64,000 nt of DNA from Terribacillus aidingensis (GTDB lineage: Bacteria; Bacillota; Bacilli; Bacillales; Amphibacillaceae), in contig NZ_OBEK01000002.1 of NCBI RefSeq assembly GCF_900215625.1, forward strand, positions 62,001-126,000. The letters run 5' to 3'. The position numbers and the translations under genes are program-made. This document shows, piece by piece, positions 55,703-64,000 of this stretch. How positions within the stretch are numbered: position 1 is the first letter of the stretch; every line of letters begins with the position of its first letter. The notes under the pieces were generated by a model. That model searched no databases, was not told where the DNA came from, and saw nothing but the letters and a program-made list of their open reading frames with translations.

Positions 55703-58351
55703 GTGCGATGGTATCAATTTTCTGCAGAGGAAACAGCCAAGAAGACAGGGTCTGATCCACAGAAAGGCCTGGCTACAAAAGAAGTTACACAGCGGCTGAA
55801 GCGGGACGGAAGAAATGAATGGAAAGAAGAGAAAAGCGCATCTCAGCTGGCGTTATTTCTTGGACAATTCAAAGATTTCATGGTTCTGGTGCTTCTTGCT
55901 GCTACTGTTATATCAGGAATACTAGGTGAATACATCGATAGCATCGCCATTTTGCTCATCGTCTTTTTGAATGCGCTGATTGGATTCTTCCAAGAAAGAA
56001 ATGCCGAGAAATCACTCAGCAAGTTAAAAGAGTTAAATGCGCCAATGGCACGTGTACTGCGGGACGGCCAATGGAGCAGAGTGTCTTCCGCGGAACTGGT
56101 CATGGGGGATATCGTCTCGCTGACAGCAGGGGATCGGGTGCCTGCTGACTTGCGTTTAATTGCTGTAACCAGCCTGGAGACAGAGGAATCCGCACTTACC
56201 GGCGAATCACTGCCCGTAGCTAAAATGACAGAACCGTTGAACAAAGAACAGCTCGGTCCGCAAGATCAAGTGAATATTGCTTTTATGAGCTCCCTAGTCA
56301 CTCGAGGAAATGGAACGGGCATTGTCATTGGTACCGGCTCCAACACAGCTGTCGGACAAATTGCAGAACTGCTGATTGATACAAAACGCAAACAAACACC
56401 GCTGGAAAAAAGATTAGAAAAGCTTGGTAAAGTACTAATTGTGATTGCTTTGCTTCTGACGGCGTTAACAGTCCTTGCCGGTGTTTATCGAGGCAATCCG
56501 CTTTATGACATGCTGCTTGCTGGTGTGTCGCTTGCAGTTGCTGTTATACCAGAAGGTCTTCCGGCTATCGTAACCGTCGCGCTTTCTCTCGGCGTGCAGC
56601 GCATGATCAAGCAAAAAGCCATCGTCAGAAGACTGTCAGCTGTCGAAACGCTCGGCTCAGCAACCGTCATTTGTTCGGATAAAACTGGAACATTGACAGA
56701 AAACCAAATGACAGTAAAAGAGATATTCTTAAGCGGAAACAGCTATACGGTAACCGGCAGCGGATATGATCCATCTGGCGGATTTTACCGAGGTGGAAAA
56801 GAATCAAATGATAAGGCACTCATTCGCTTTCTTCGCTACGGTGTTCTTGCTAGTCACGCAAAAATGATTCGTAAGAAGAAGCGTTGGCTCATTGACGGTG
56901 ATCCGACGGAGGGGGCGCTCGTTGTTGCCGGAAAAAAAGCAGGTCTGGATGCTGACAAACTGACAGATTATGAATTTGTGCATGAAGTGCCTTTCGATAG
57001 TAAACGGAAGCGCATGACCGTACTCATCCGAACGCCTGAAGGAAAGCTGGTCGCAATAACCAAGGGAGCGCCGGATGTTTTAATTGATAAAGCTGTTTAT
57101 GAAGAAGTTGGTACCGATAAGAAGCCGCTTGCTGCAAAAGACAAAAAAGTGTTGTACGAAGCCGTCGATCAGATGGCAGCGAAAGCACTGCGCACAATTG
57201 CGGTTTGTATTCGCGAATTTCCAGCCGGATATGAACCGAAAGAAGAAGAGTTAGAACAGAACATGACATTCATCGGGCTGAATGGTTTGATTGATCCACC
57301 ACGCCAAGAAGCGAAGGATGCCATCATTGATTGCCGAAAAGCTGGCATTAAGACGGTTATGATAACTGGTGATCATGTGAAGACGGCAGCAGCCATCGCC
57401 AAGATGCTCCATATCCTTCCAGCCGGCGGAAAAGTAGTAGAAGGAAAAGATCTGGATCGTATGTCCGACGAAGAGTTGCGTACCGAAGTAGATAGCATGT
57501 ATGTCTTTGCGCGTGTTACCCCAGAGCATAAGCTGCGAATTGTACAAGCGTTGCAGCATGTTGGGCATATTGTTGCCATGACAGGCGATGGTGTGAATGA
57601 TGCGCCAGCTATCAAAGCAAGTGATATTGGCATCAGCATGGGCATCACAGGCACAGATGTTGCCAAAGAGGCAAGTGGACTTGTGTTAATGGACGATAAC
57701 TTTGCCACAATTAAAGCAGCAATTAAAGAAGGCAGAACTATATATTCAAATATCCGTAAGTTTGTCCGTTACTTGCTAGCCTCGAATGTCGGCGAAATAC
57801 TCGTCATGCTGTTTGCCATGATTCTAGCCCTGCCTATGCCGCTCGTGCCAATCCAAATTCTTTGGGTGAACTTGGTGACCGATGGACTGCCAGCCATCGC
57901 TTTAGGAATGGACAAAGCAGAAGATGAAGTAATGAAACAGAAGCCGCGTCATCCGAATGAAGGCGTATTTGCCCGCGGACTAGGAACAAAAATCGTCACA
58001 CGCGGTATCCTGATAGGCTCGGTCACCATCATTGCTTTCATGCTCATGTACCAAGGTGATCCAGACAATCTCATTTACGCCCAAACAACAGCATTTACGA
58101 CACTCGTAATGGCCCAGCTCATTCACGTATTTGACTGCCGCAGCGAAAAATCAGTATTTGCCCGCAATCCGCTCGGCAACATCTGGCTCATCGGTGCCGT
58201 TCTCATATCGATGATTCTCCTGCTCGCTGTTATTTATATAACACCGCTGCAGCCAATTTTCCATACAACAGATTTACTGCTTCGTGACTGGCTGCTGATT
58301 ATGGGGCTGAGTGCTGTGCCGACTGTGCTTTTTGGGTTTATGAAAAAATAG
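55703..58351 (+). CDS. yloB: P-type calcium-transporting ATPase (YloB-like)
   Basis: An 882-residue P2A ATPase. It has a cation ATPase N domain, paired spans M1-M2 (about 45-90), the actuator motif LTGES near 165, [13 protein letters not shown] (M4 with the calcium-site PEGLP) near 280, the phosphorylated Asp326 in [17 protein letters not shown] near 455, and the hinge [11 protein letters not shown] near 630. These mark a SERCA-like calcium pump; B. subtilis YloB is expressed in sporulation. GTG at 55703 is preferred over GTG at 55688 because GGAGG lies 8 bases before it. It is divergent from rqcH. Confidence 0.94.
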   Translation: MRWYQFSAEETAKKTGSDPQKGLATKEVTQRLKRDGRNEWKEEKSASQLALFLGQFKDFMVLVLLAATVISGILGEYIDSIAILLIVFLNALIGFFQERNAEKSLSKLKELNAPMARVLRDGQWSRVSSAELVMGDIVSLTAGDRVPADLRLIAVTSLETEESALTGESLPVAKMTEPLNKEQLGPQDQVNIAFMSSLVTRGNGTGIVIGTGSNTAVGQIAELLIDTKRKQTPLEKRLEKLGKVLIVIALLLTALTVLAGVYRGNPLYDMLLAGVSLAVAVIPEGLPAIVTVALSLGVQRMIKQKAIVRRLSAVETLGSATVICSDKTGTLTENQMTVKEIFLSGNSYTVTGSGYDPSGGFYRGGKESNDKALIRFLRYGVLASHAKMIRKKKRWLIDGDPTEGALVVAGKKAGLDADKLTDYEFVHEVPFDSKRKRMTVLIRTPEGKLVAITKGAPDVLIDKAVYEEVGTDKKPLAAKDKKVLYEAVDQMAAKALRTIAVCIREFPAGYEPKEEELEQNMTFIGLNGLIDPPRQEAKDAIIDCRKAGIKTVMITGDHVKTAAAIAKMLHILPAGGKVVEGKDLDRMSDEELRTEVDSMYVFARVTPEHKLRIVQALQHVGHIVAMTGDGVNDAPAIKASDIGISMGITGTDVAKEASGLVLMDDNFATIKAAIKEGRTIYSNIRKFVRYLLASNVGEILVMLFAMILALPMPLVPIQILWVNLVTDGLPAIALGMDKAEDEVMKQKPRHPNEGVFARGLGTKIVTRGILIGSVTIIAFMLMYQGDPDNLIYAQTTAFTTLVMAQLIHVFDCRSEKSVFARNPLGNIWLIGAVLISMILLLAVIYITPLQPIFHTTDLLLRDWLLIMGLSAVPTVLFGFMKK

Positions 58352-58368
58352 ATACGTATTTAATGAAG

Positions 58369-58400
58369 ATCCGAGCTATGATGACATAGTTCGGATTTTT
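58369..58400 (+). terminator. Intrinsic terminator after the calcium ATPase gene
   Basis: ATCCGAGCTATG (58369-58380) pairs with CATAGTTCGGAT (58385-58396, one G-T) over an ATGA loop, followed by five T. Confidence 0.93.
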
Positions 58401-58559
58401 ATATGTATATTTGTGAAAAAGAAATTGAACTTTATTAAAACGGTTTACTTTCAAGGCAGTTTAGTTAGAGTGAAGCTGCTTTTATCTACAGGGGAAGAGC
58501 GTGGTAATATAAAAGCAGCTGAGATGGTATAACATGGTGCTTAAATTTTCAAAAGACCT

Positions 58560-58859
58560 ATGAACAACGAATTAATAAATACAACACTAGAGCAACCGGA
58601 TAAATTGATAACTGGATTAGATGTTAAAGTAAATAGATTAGTAGGGATCTATACGAAATACTTCGATGAGTACCCAAGCGGTGATTGCTCAAATCATAGT
58701 AACAAATTACAACCTAAAGTTGGATCATTGAACACGGAAGAAGAGGAAACATTGGAATTAAAGTTCTTTCCGCTTGATAAAGTACCTGCTTTGGTTAATA
58801 AACAGCACGAAGACTCTTTAAAAGATTATCTAAACGACCGGGAGATTTTTATTAGGTAA
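58560..58859 (+). pseudogene. Nudix hydrolase remnant
   Basis: A 99-codon open frame whose parts match the second half of a Nudix hydrolase: TGLDVKVNRLVGIYTKYFDE, then EEEETLELKFFPLDKVPALV and KQHEDSLKDYLNDR. The N-terminal domain and Nudix box (G-x5-E-x7-R-E-x-x-E-E) are absent; where the box should end, the sequence reads LITGLD instead of an EETGLD type. Between about 58686 and 58718 the Nudix-like peptide AQIIVTNYNLK is found in the +1 frame, so one inserted and one lost base compensate each other. No Shine-Dalgarno precedes the ATG. It is almost certainly inactive. Confidence 0.75.
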
Positions 58860-59008
58860 AGAAGATAAAGTGCGCAAACAATGTATTGTGGTAAACAATT
58901 CTATACGAGTCTGCTTTGTTTTATAATCTTCCCACCCCCATCCTTCAAACACGACAAACGCCATTACATTTGATAAACTAGAACTACCACTAAACCGGAG
59001 GGGTTTTC

Positions 59009-59887
59009 TTGACAAAAAGTATGACAGGTTATGGCAGAAGTACGGCTTCAGGAAACAGCCTTACCGTCACAGCAGAGCTAAAGAGTGTCAATTCCAGATA
59101 CTTAGACATTAAATATAAGCTTCCGAAAATGGCTTCCTCCTTGGAACCGAGTCTTAAAGATCAGCTGCAGCAGGTTGTCAGCAGAGGAAAGCTTGAACTA
59201 ACGGTAGATATTGATGGGGAAGGATTGCGTAACAGGGAAATCTCCATTGATTGGGAATTAGCCGAGACATATATGGATAAGCTGAAAGCAATACGAAATG
59301 CTTTCGGAATGCGTGGGGATATTACAATTGATATACTGCTTTCTCAATCGTCCGACATCTTGCTGGAAGAAAAACAGCCGGAGCTGACAGAACTGCCTGA
59401 TTTGATCAGTGAGGCGCTGCAAGGTGCGCTGCAATTGTTTATTGAGATGCGATCAGCTGAAGGAGCAGCACTCGCGAAAGATATCCGAAACCGAATAGCC
59501 GGATTACAATCGATGCTGCAGGAGCTTAAGGTGTTGCGTCCGCAAGTTATGCAGGCCTATAAAAACCGGGTGGAAGAGCGGATCAATCATTATGTGGACG
59601 GAGGGCTTCCGGAAAACAGCCGCTTGTATCAGGAAATAGCCTTACTAGCTGAAAAAGGTGACATTACGGAAGAAATTATCCGGTTAGAAAGTCATGTAAA
59701 ACAGCTGCTCCATAATTTAGATAAAGAAGGCCCGATTGGGAGAACCTGCGATTTTATTTTGCAGGAAATGCAGCGGGAAGCAAACACAATTGGTTCTAAA
59801 TCAACAGATGCTTCTATTAGTGTGATCGTTGTCAGCATGAAATCGGAACTGGAGAAAATAAAAGAGCAAGTGCAAAATATAGAATAG
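59009..59887 (+). CDS. yloC: YicC family protein (YloC), putative endoribonuclease
   Basis: A 292-residue protein with the family opening MTGYGR, then LTVTAELKSVNSRYLDIKYKLP and, at the C terminus, GRTCDFILQEMQREANTIGSK. E. coli YicC family members have been linked to RNA degradation and stationary-phase survival; the molecular role in Firmicutes is unclear. The central part is helical and probably coiled coil. The start is TTG at 59009 behind GGAGGGG; an internal ATG at 59021 is the alternative. It heads the yloC-remA-gmk-rpoZ group as in B. subtilis. Confidence 0.93.
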   Translation: MTKSMTGYGRSTASGNSLTVTAELKSVNSRYLDIKYKLPKMASSLEPSLKDQLQQVVSRGKLELTVDIDGEGLRNREISIDWELAETYMDKLKAIRNAFGMRGDITIDILLSQSSDILLEEKQPELTELPDLISEALQGALQLFIEMRSAEGAALAKDIRNRIAGLQSMLQELKVLRPQVMQAYKNRVEERINHYVDGGLPENSRLYQEIALLAEKGDITEEIIRLESHVKQLLHNLDKEGPIGRTCDFILQEMQREANTIGSKSTDASISVIVVSMKSELEKIKEQVQNIE

Positions 59888-60051
59888 TGTTGAGTTTATT
59901 AATAAGTATAATTATAATGTATAAGATATAGTTTATTTGATGATAAAGGTATAATGATGATAAATCCTTTCATATGCAGAGCGGTTTACATACATTATCG
60001 AAATTTTTGAATGCCGTTCAACAGAGCAGTACAGCAAGGGGGAGAAGCAAG

Positions 60052-60941
<890 letters not shown>

Positions 60942-60942
60942 T

Positions 60943-61140
60943 ATGATGTTGGAACCGTCTATTGACGCACTACAGGAAAAAATCAACTCTAAATACACAC
61001 TGGTTACGTTATCATCACAGCGTGCCCGTCAGATGCAGGTTACGAAAACGACGAAGATCGCGAATCCGAAATCGCATAAATGCGTTGGTATCGCACTTGA
61101 AGAGATTCAAGCTGATCTATTGGAATTCACAGAAGAATAA
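60943..61140 (+). CDS. rpoZ: RNA polymerase omega subunit
   Basis: A 65-residue small subunit that helps assemble RNA polymerase. EPSIDALQEKINSKYTLV is the typical opening, and the family SxRARQ motif is seen in SSQRARQMQ. KCVGIALEEIQADLL forms the C-terminal helix. The two adjacent ATG codons at 60943 and 60946 are both possible. It lies directly after gmk, as in most Firmicutes, and is followed by a hairpin terminator. Confidence 0.95.
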   Translation: MMLEPSIDALQEKINSKYTLVTLSSQRARQMQVTKTTKIANPKSHKCVGIALEEIQADLLEFTEE

Positions 61141-61174
61141 ACGGTGAGGATGCCAGGCGCATCCGATTGAGATG

Positions 61175-61210
61175 CCCTCGCGTTGGTGAAGACCAAGCGG
61201 GGGTTTCTTT
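61175..61210 (+). terminator. Probable terminator between rpoZ and coaBC
   Basis: CCCTCGC...TTGGT (61175-61187, one bulged G) pairs with ACCAAGCGGGGG (61192-61203), followed by TTTCTTT. A smaller GGATGC/GCATCC hairpin precedes it. Confidence 0.65.
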
Positions 61211-61238
61211 CTTATTGTGATCAGGAGGGGAAAACGTA

Positions 61239-62447
61239 ATGAATTTAGCTGGCAAGACGATTTGTCTAGGGGTTTCCGGCGGAATCGCGGCTTATAAAGC
61301 GTGTGCGCTGACAAGCAAATTAACACAAAAAGGTGCCGATGTTCACGTTATTATGACGCAGCATGCAGCAGAATTCGTGTCGCCGCTCACGTTTCAGGCA
61401 TTATCCCGCAACCCTGTTTATACAGATACATTTGACGAAAAGCATCCGGAAAAAATCGCTCACATTGATTTGGCAGACAAAGCAGATTTGTTCTTGCTTG
61501 CCCCGGCTACAGCTAATTTGATTGGCAAAATTGCCGGTGGTATCGCAGATGAGATGCTCACCACAACATTGCTTGCAACAGAGGCACCAGTTTATATTGC
61601 TCCAGCTATGAATGTACATATGTATGCCCATCCTGCTGTGATTCGTAATATGCAGCAGCTCGATGCATGGGGATATCGTTTTATCGAGCCGGAAGCTGGC
61701 TATCTTGCTTGCGGATATGTTGGAAAAGGACGATTAGAGGAGCCGGAATCAATCATTCGGATCTTGGAAGAACAATCAGAACAAGCACAAGATCTTGCTG
61801 GGAAGCGGGTATTGGTGACTGCTGGTCCGACACAGGAGACAGTTGATCCTGTTCGTTTCTTTACCAACCATTCGTCCGGCAAAATGGGCTATAGCTTAGC
61901 GGAAGCTGCCGCCAAACGAGGAGCTTCCGTTACGTTAATAAGTGGTCCTACGCAGCTGGCAGCGCCAGCCGGTGTGAAGAGAGTAGATGTTGTCAGTGCT
62001 GAAGATATGCTGCAGGCAGTGCTGTCTGTATATGATGAGCAAGACATAGTCATTAAATCGGCAGCGGTTGCCGATTATCGTCCCGTTCAGACTTCGGACA
62101 AAAAAATGAAGAAGCAAGCTGGCAATCTGATTATAGAGATGGAACGGACAACAGACATTCTGTTTACACTTGGTCAGCGGAAACAGCATCAGTTCCTTGT
62201 CGGGTTTGCCGCAGAGACAGATGATGCAATTGCTTATGGCCTTGGAAAACTGGAGCGAAAGCACTTGGACGCAATTTGTGTCAATACAGTAGGAAAAGAC
62301 GGTGCCGGATTCCAATCGGATACCAATGAAATTACGTATCTCAACAAGGAAGGAAAGAATCAGCATTTTCCTTCCAACACGAAGCAGCAAATTGCCCATC
62401 AAATTCTAAATGAAATTTTGGCCGACATGGAGGCAGATGAAGTATGA
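61239..62447 (+). CDS. coaBC: Bifunctional phosphopantothenoylcysteine decarboxylase / synthase
   Basis: A 402-residue two-domain enzyme of CoA synthesis. The N-terminal CoaC flavoprotein (about 1-180) shows GVSGGIAAYKA, the catalytic His in HIDLADKADL, APAMNVHMY and the catalytic Cys loop ACGYVGKGRL. The C-terminal CoaB synthase (about 185-400) shows VTAGPTQETVDPVRF, SSGKMGYSLAEAA and CVNTVGKDGAGF. With panE at 2824 the window holds two steps of CoA synthesis. The ATG at 61239 follows AGGAGGGGAAAACGTA. It overlaps priA by four bases. Confidence 0.97.
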   Translation: MNLAGKTICLGVSGGIAAYKACALTSKLTQKGADVHVIMTQHAAEFVSPLTFQALSRNPVYTDTFDEKHPEKIAHIDLADKADLFLLAPATANLIGKIAGGIADEMLTTTLLATEAPVYIAPAMNVHMYAHPAVIRNMQQLDAWGYRFIEPEAGYLACGYVGKGRLEEPESIIRILEEQSEQAQDLAGKRVLVTAGPTQETVDPVRFFTNHSSGKMGYSLAEAAAKRGASVTLISGPTQLAAPAGVKRVDVVSAEDMLQAVLSVYDEQDIVIKSAAVADYRPVQTSDKKMKKQAGNLIIEMERTTDILFTLGQRKQHQFLVGFAAETDDAIAYGLGKLERKHLDAICVNTVGKDGAGFQSDTNEITYLNKEGKNQHFPSNTKQQIAHQILNEILADMEADEV

Positions 62448-64000
62448 ATATCGCGAAGGTTGTTGTGGACGTCCCGGCTAGTCAGACCGATCGCGTCTAT
62501 GACTATCTGATTCCAGCAAAGCTGATGGATGTCCTGCAGCCGGGGATGCGTGTAATTGTTCCATTTGGCAACCGTCGTATCATGGGATTTGTTTTGCAAA
62601 TCAGCAATAGAACCGAAGTGGACAAGTTAAAGGAAATACAGGAAACAATGGACTTGCTTCCAGCACTGACTCCGGAATTGCTCGATTTAGGTGTATGGAT
62701 GGGCGAACAAACATTGAGCTTCCATATCACTGCCCTGCAAGCAATGCTGCCGCAAGCGATGAAGGCAACATATAAGAAAATACTTGTTCGGACTGGAGAC
62801 ATACCAGACGAGTTGCAGTCCGTATTCTCAAAGGATAACACTGCTTTATTTGAACAATTTGAGCAAAGCGGCGTCTCTTTTGCGATGCTGCAGCAAGCTA
62901 TCAAAGCAGGTCAGGTGGAGCTTCGCTATCAGGTTAACTCTAAGGAAACAAAAAAAACAGTCCGCATGCTTGATACAAAGCAGACGACCGAAGAGCTGCA
63001 AGCGGAGCTTAGTAACGTAAATCCGCGGGCAATGAAGCAAAGAGCGCTATTAGAACATTTCATCGAAGAGCCTGGGCCGGTAGCGCAAAAGCAGCTGTTA
63101 TCGATTTATCAGACGACTGCTTCCACTTTAAAGCCGCTACTCGATGCAGGTATCCTGCAGGCTTATGATAAAGAGATAATGCGTGACCCGTATGAAGATA
63201 GAAAAATAGAGCCAACAAAGCCATTGGAATTGTCAGATTCGCAAGCCCGAGCACTCCAGCCAATATTGAAGAGCATTTTAACTGAAAAGCATGATGTTTT
63301 TCTTTTGCATGGTGTTACCGGAAGCGGCAAAACGGAAGTGTACTTACAGGCAATCCAGCAGGTCCTGGACAAAGGGCAAGAAGCGATTGTACTTGTACCT
63401 GAAATTGCCCTCACGCCGCAGACTGTAAATCGTTTTAAAGGGCGGTTTGGCTCTGATGTTGCCGTGCTGCACAGCGCGTTGTCAGCGGGTGAGAAATATG
63501 ATGAGTGGCGTAAGATTCAGCGCAAGCAAGTGAAAGTCGCTGTCGGAGCCAGATCGGCAATCTTTGCGCCATTTGAGAATTTGGGCATTATCATTATTGA
63601 TGAAGAGCATGAAACAAGTTACAAGCAAGAAGATCATCCCAAATATCATGCTCGAGATATTGCCATTTTCCGCGGCAAGTATCACCACGCTCCTATTGTA
63701 CTTGGCAGTGCAACACCTTCACTTGAGTCATACGCCAGAGCGGAAAAAGGTGTCTACCAAATGCTCGAACTTCCTGAGCGTGTCAACGATGCAAGTATGC
63801 CGGATTATCAAATCATCGATATGCGTGATGAACTGCATGCAGGGAACAGGTCCATCTTTTCTCGCGAGCTGCTGGATCAGATGAAAGAACGAATTTGTAA
63901 GAAGGAACAAACAGTGCTGTTCTTGAATCGACGTGGTTATAGCACCTTTGTTATGTGCCGCGATTGCGGTCATACAGTTGAATGTCCGCACTGCGATATT
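62444..64000 (+). CDS. priA: Primosomal replication restart helicase PriA, 3' end cut by window
   Basis: 519 codons are visible and the frame is open at the right edge. The N-terminal DNA-binding domain (about 1-105) begins AKVVVDVPASQTDRVYDYLI. The helicase core has Walker A HGVTGSGKTEVYLQ near residue 289, the DEEH box IIIDEEHETSYKQ near 384 and GSATPSLESYA near 420. The first zinc-binding cysteines (CRDCGHTVECPHC) appear at the end. PriA reloads the replisome at stalled forks. The ATG overlaps the coaBC stop (ATGA). Confidence 0.97.
   Translation, partial: MNIAKVVVDVPASQTDRVYDYLIPAKLMDVLQPGMRVIVPFGNRRIMGFVLQISNRTEVDKLKEIQETMDLLPALTPELLDLGVWMGEQTLSFHITALQAMLPQAMKATYKKILVRTGDIPDELQSVFSKDNTALFEQFEQSGVSFAMLQQAIKAGQVELRYQVNSKETKKTVRMLDTKQTTEELQAELSNVNPRAMKQRALLEHFIEEPGPVAQKQLLSIYQTTASTLKPLLDAGILQAYDKEIMRDPYEDRKIEPTKPLELSDSQARALQPILKSILTEKHDVFLLHGVTGSGKTEVYLQAIQQVLDKGQEAIVLVPEIALTPQTVNRFKGRFGSDVAVLHSALSAGEKYDEWRKIQRKQVKVAVGARSAIFAPFENLGIIIIDEEHETSYKQEDHPKYHARDIAIFRGKYHHAPIVLGSATPSLESYARAEKGVYQMLELPERVNDASMPDYQIIDMRDELHAGNRSIFSRELLDQMKERICKKEQTVLFLNRRGYSTFVMCRDCGHTVECPHCDI

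Noticed and set aside
59989-59996. CATACATT before remA as a sigma-E -10 element
   Set aside because: The only -35-like word (TCATATG) is about two bases too close, and remA is a vegetative gene.

Overview
The window is chromosomal core DNA of a spore-forming, low-to-medium GC member of the Bacillaceae (Firmicutes). The evidence is gene content and order close to the Bacillus subtilis ylbM-priA segment: spoVD, spoVE, spoIIGA-sigE-sigG and rsfA for sporulation, bshC for bacillithiol, PyrR and T-box RNA control, TTG and GTG starts with strong Shine-Dalgarno sequences, and a meso-diaminopimelate-type MurE. The genus cannot be fixed from the sequence alone. No rRNA, tRNA, transposase, phage gene or CRISPR array was seen.

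Layout. 1-5800: tmcAL (cut by the window edge), the yceD-rpmF pair, rsfA, an acetyltransferase, panE, a DUF3397 membrane protein and bshC. 5865-18477: the division and cell wall (dcw) cluster mraZ-rsmH-ftsL-pbpB-spoVD-murE-murF-mraY-murD-spoVE. 18500-23331: a separate transcription unit with its own promoter, SAM-I (S-box) riboswitch and terminator, encoding an SsuE-like FMN reductase, an MFS permease, a luciferase-like FMN-dependent monooxygenase and an acyl-CoA-dehydrogenase-fold flavoprotein. It sits where murG and murB are expected. 23687-27307: divIB, ftsA, ftsZ. 27377-30035: spoIIGA-sigE and sigG with recognisable sporulation promoters. 30149-34057: ylmC, pgeF, ylmE, sepF, ylmG, ylmH, divIVA. 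34065-38653: T-box-controlled ileS, then lspA and an rluD-family gene. 38650-50324: the complete pyrimidine operon pyrR-P-B-C-AA-AB-K-D-F-E with two PyrR attenuators. 50325-53592: two GNAT acetyltransferases and a nucleoside transporter, occupying the place of the B. subtilis cysH sulfate-assimilation operon. 53813-64000: rqcH (minus strand), a calcium-type P-ATPase, a decayed Nudix gene, yicC-family gene, remA, gmk, rpoZ, coaBC and the first 519 codons of priA.

How it fits together. Most genes serve growth and division: peptidoglycan precursor synthesis (murE, murF, mraY, murD), septal transpeptidases, Z-ring assembly (ftsZ, ftsA, sepF, divIVA) and pyrimidine supply. The sporulation sigma factors lie directly after ftsZ. 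The most unusual part is the S-box cassette. Gene content and the riboswitch predict that it takes up and oxidatively desulfurises an organosulfur compound when SAM is scarce. The loss or relocation of murG and murB, an attenuator-like RNA between murD and spoVE, three MraZ-type repeats at 10-bp period over the mraZ promoter, and a missing third pyr attenuator are further points to check.
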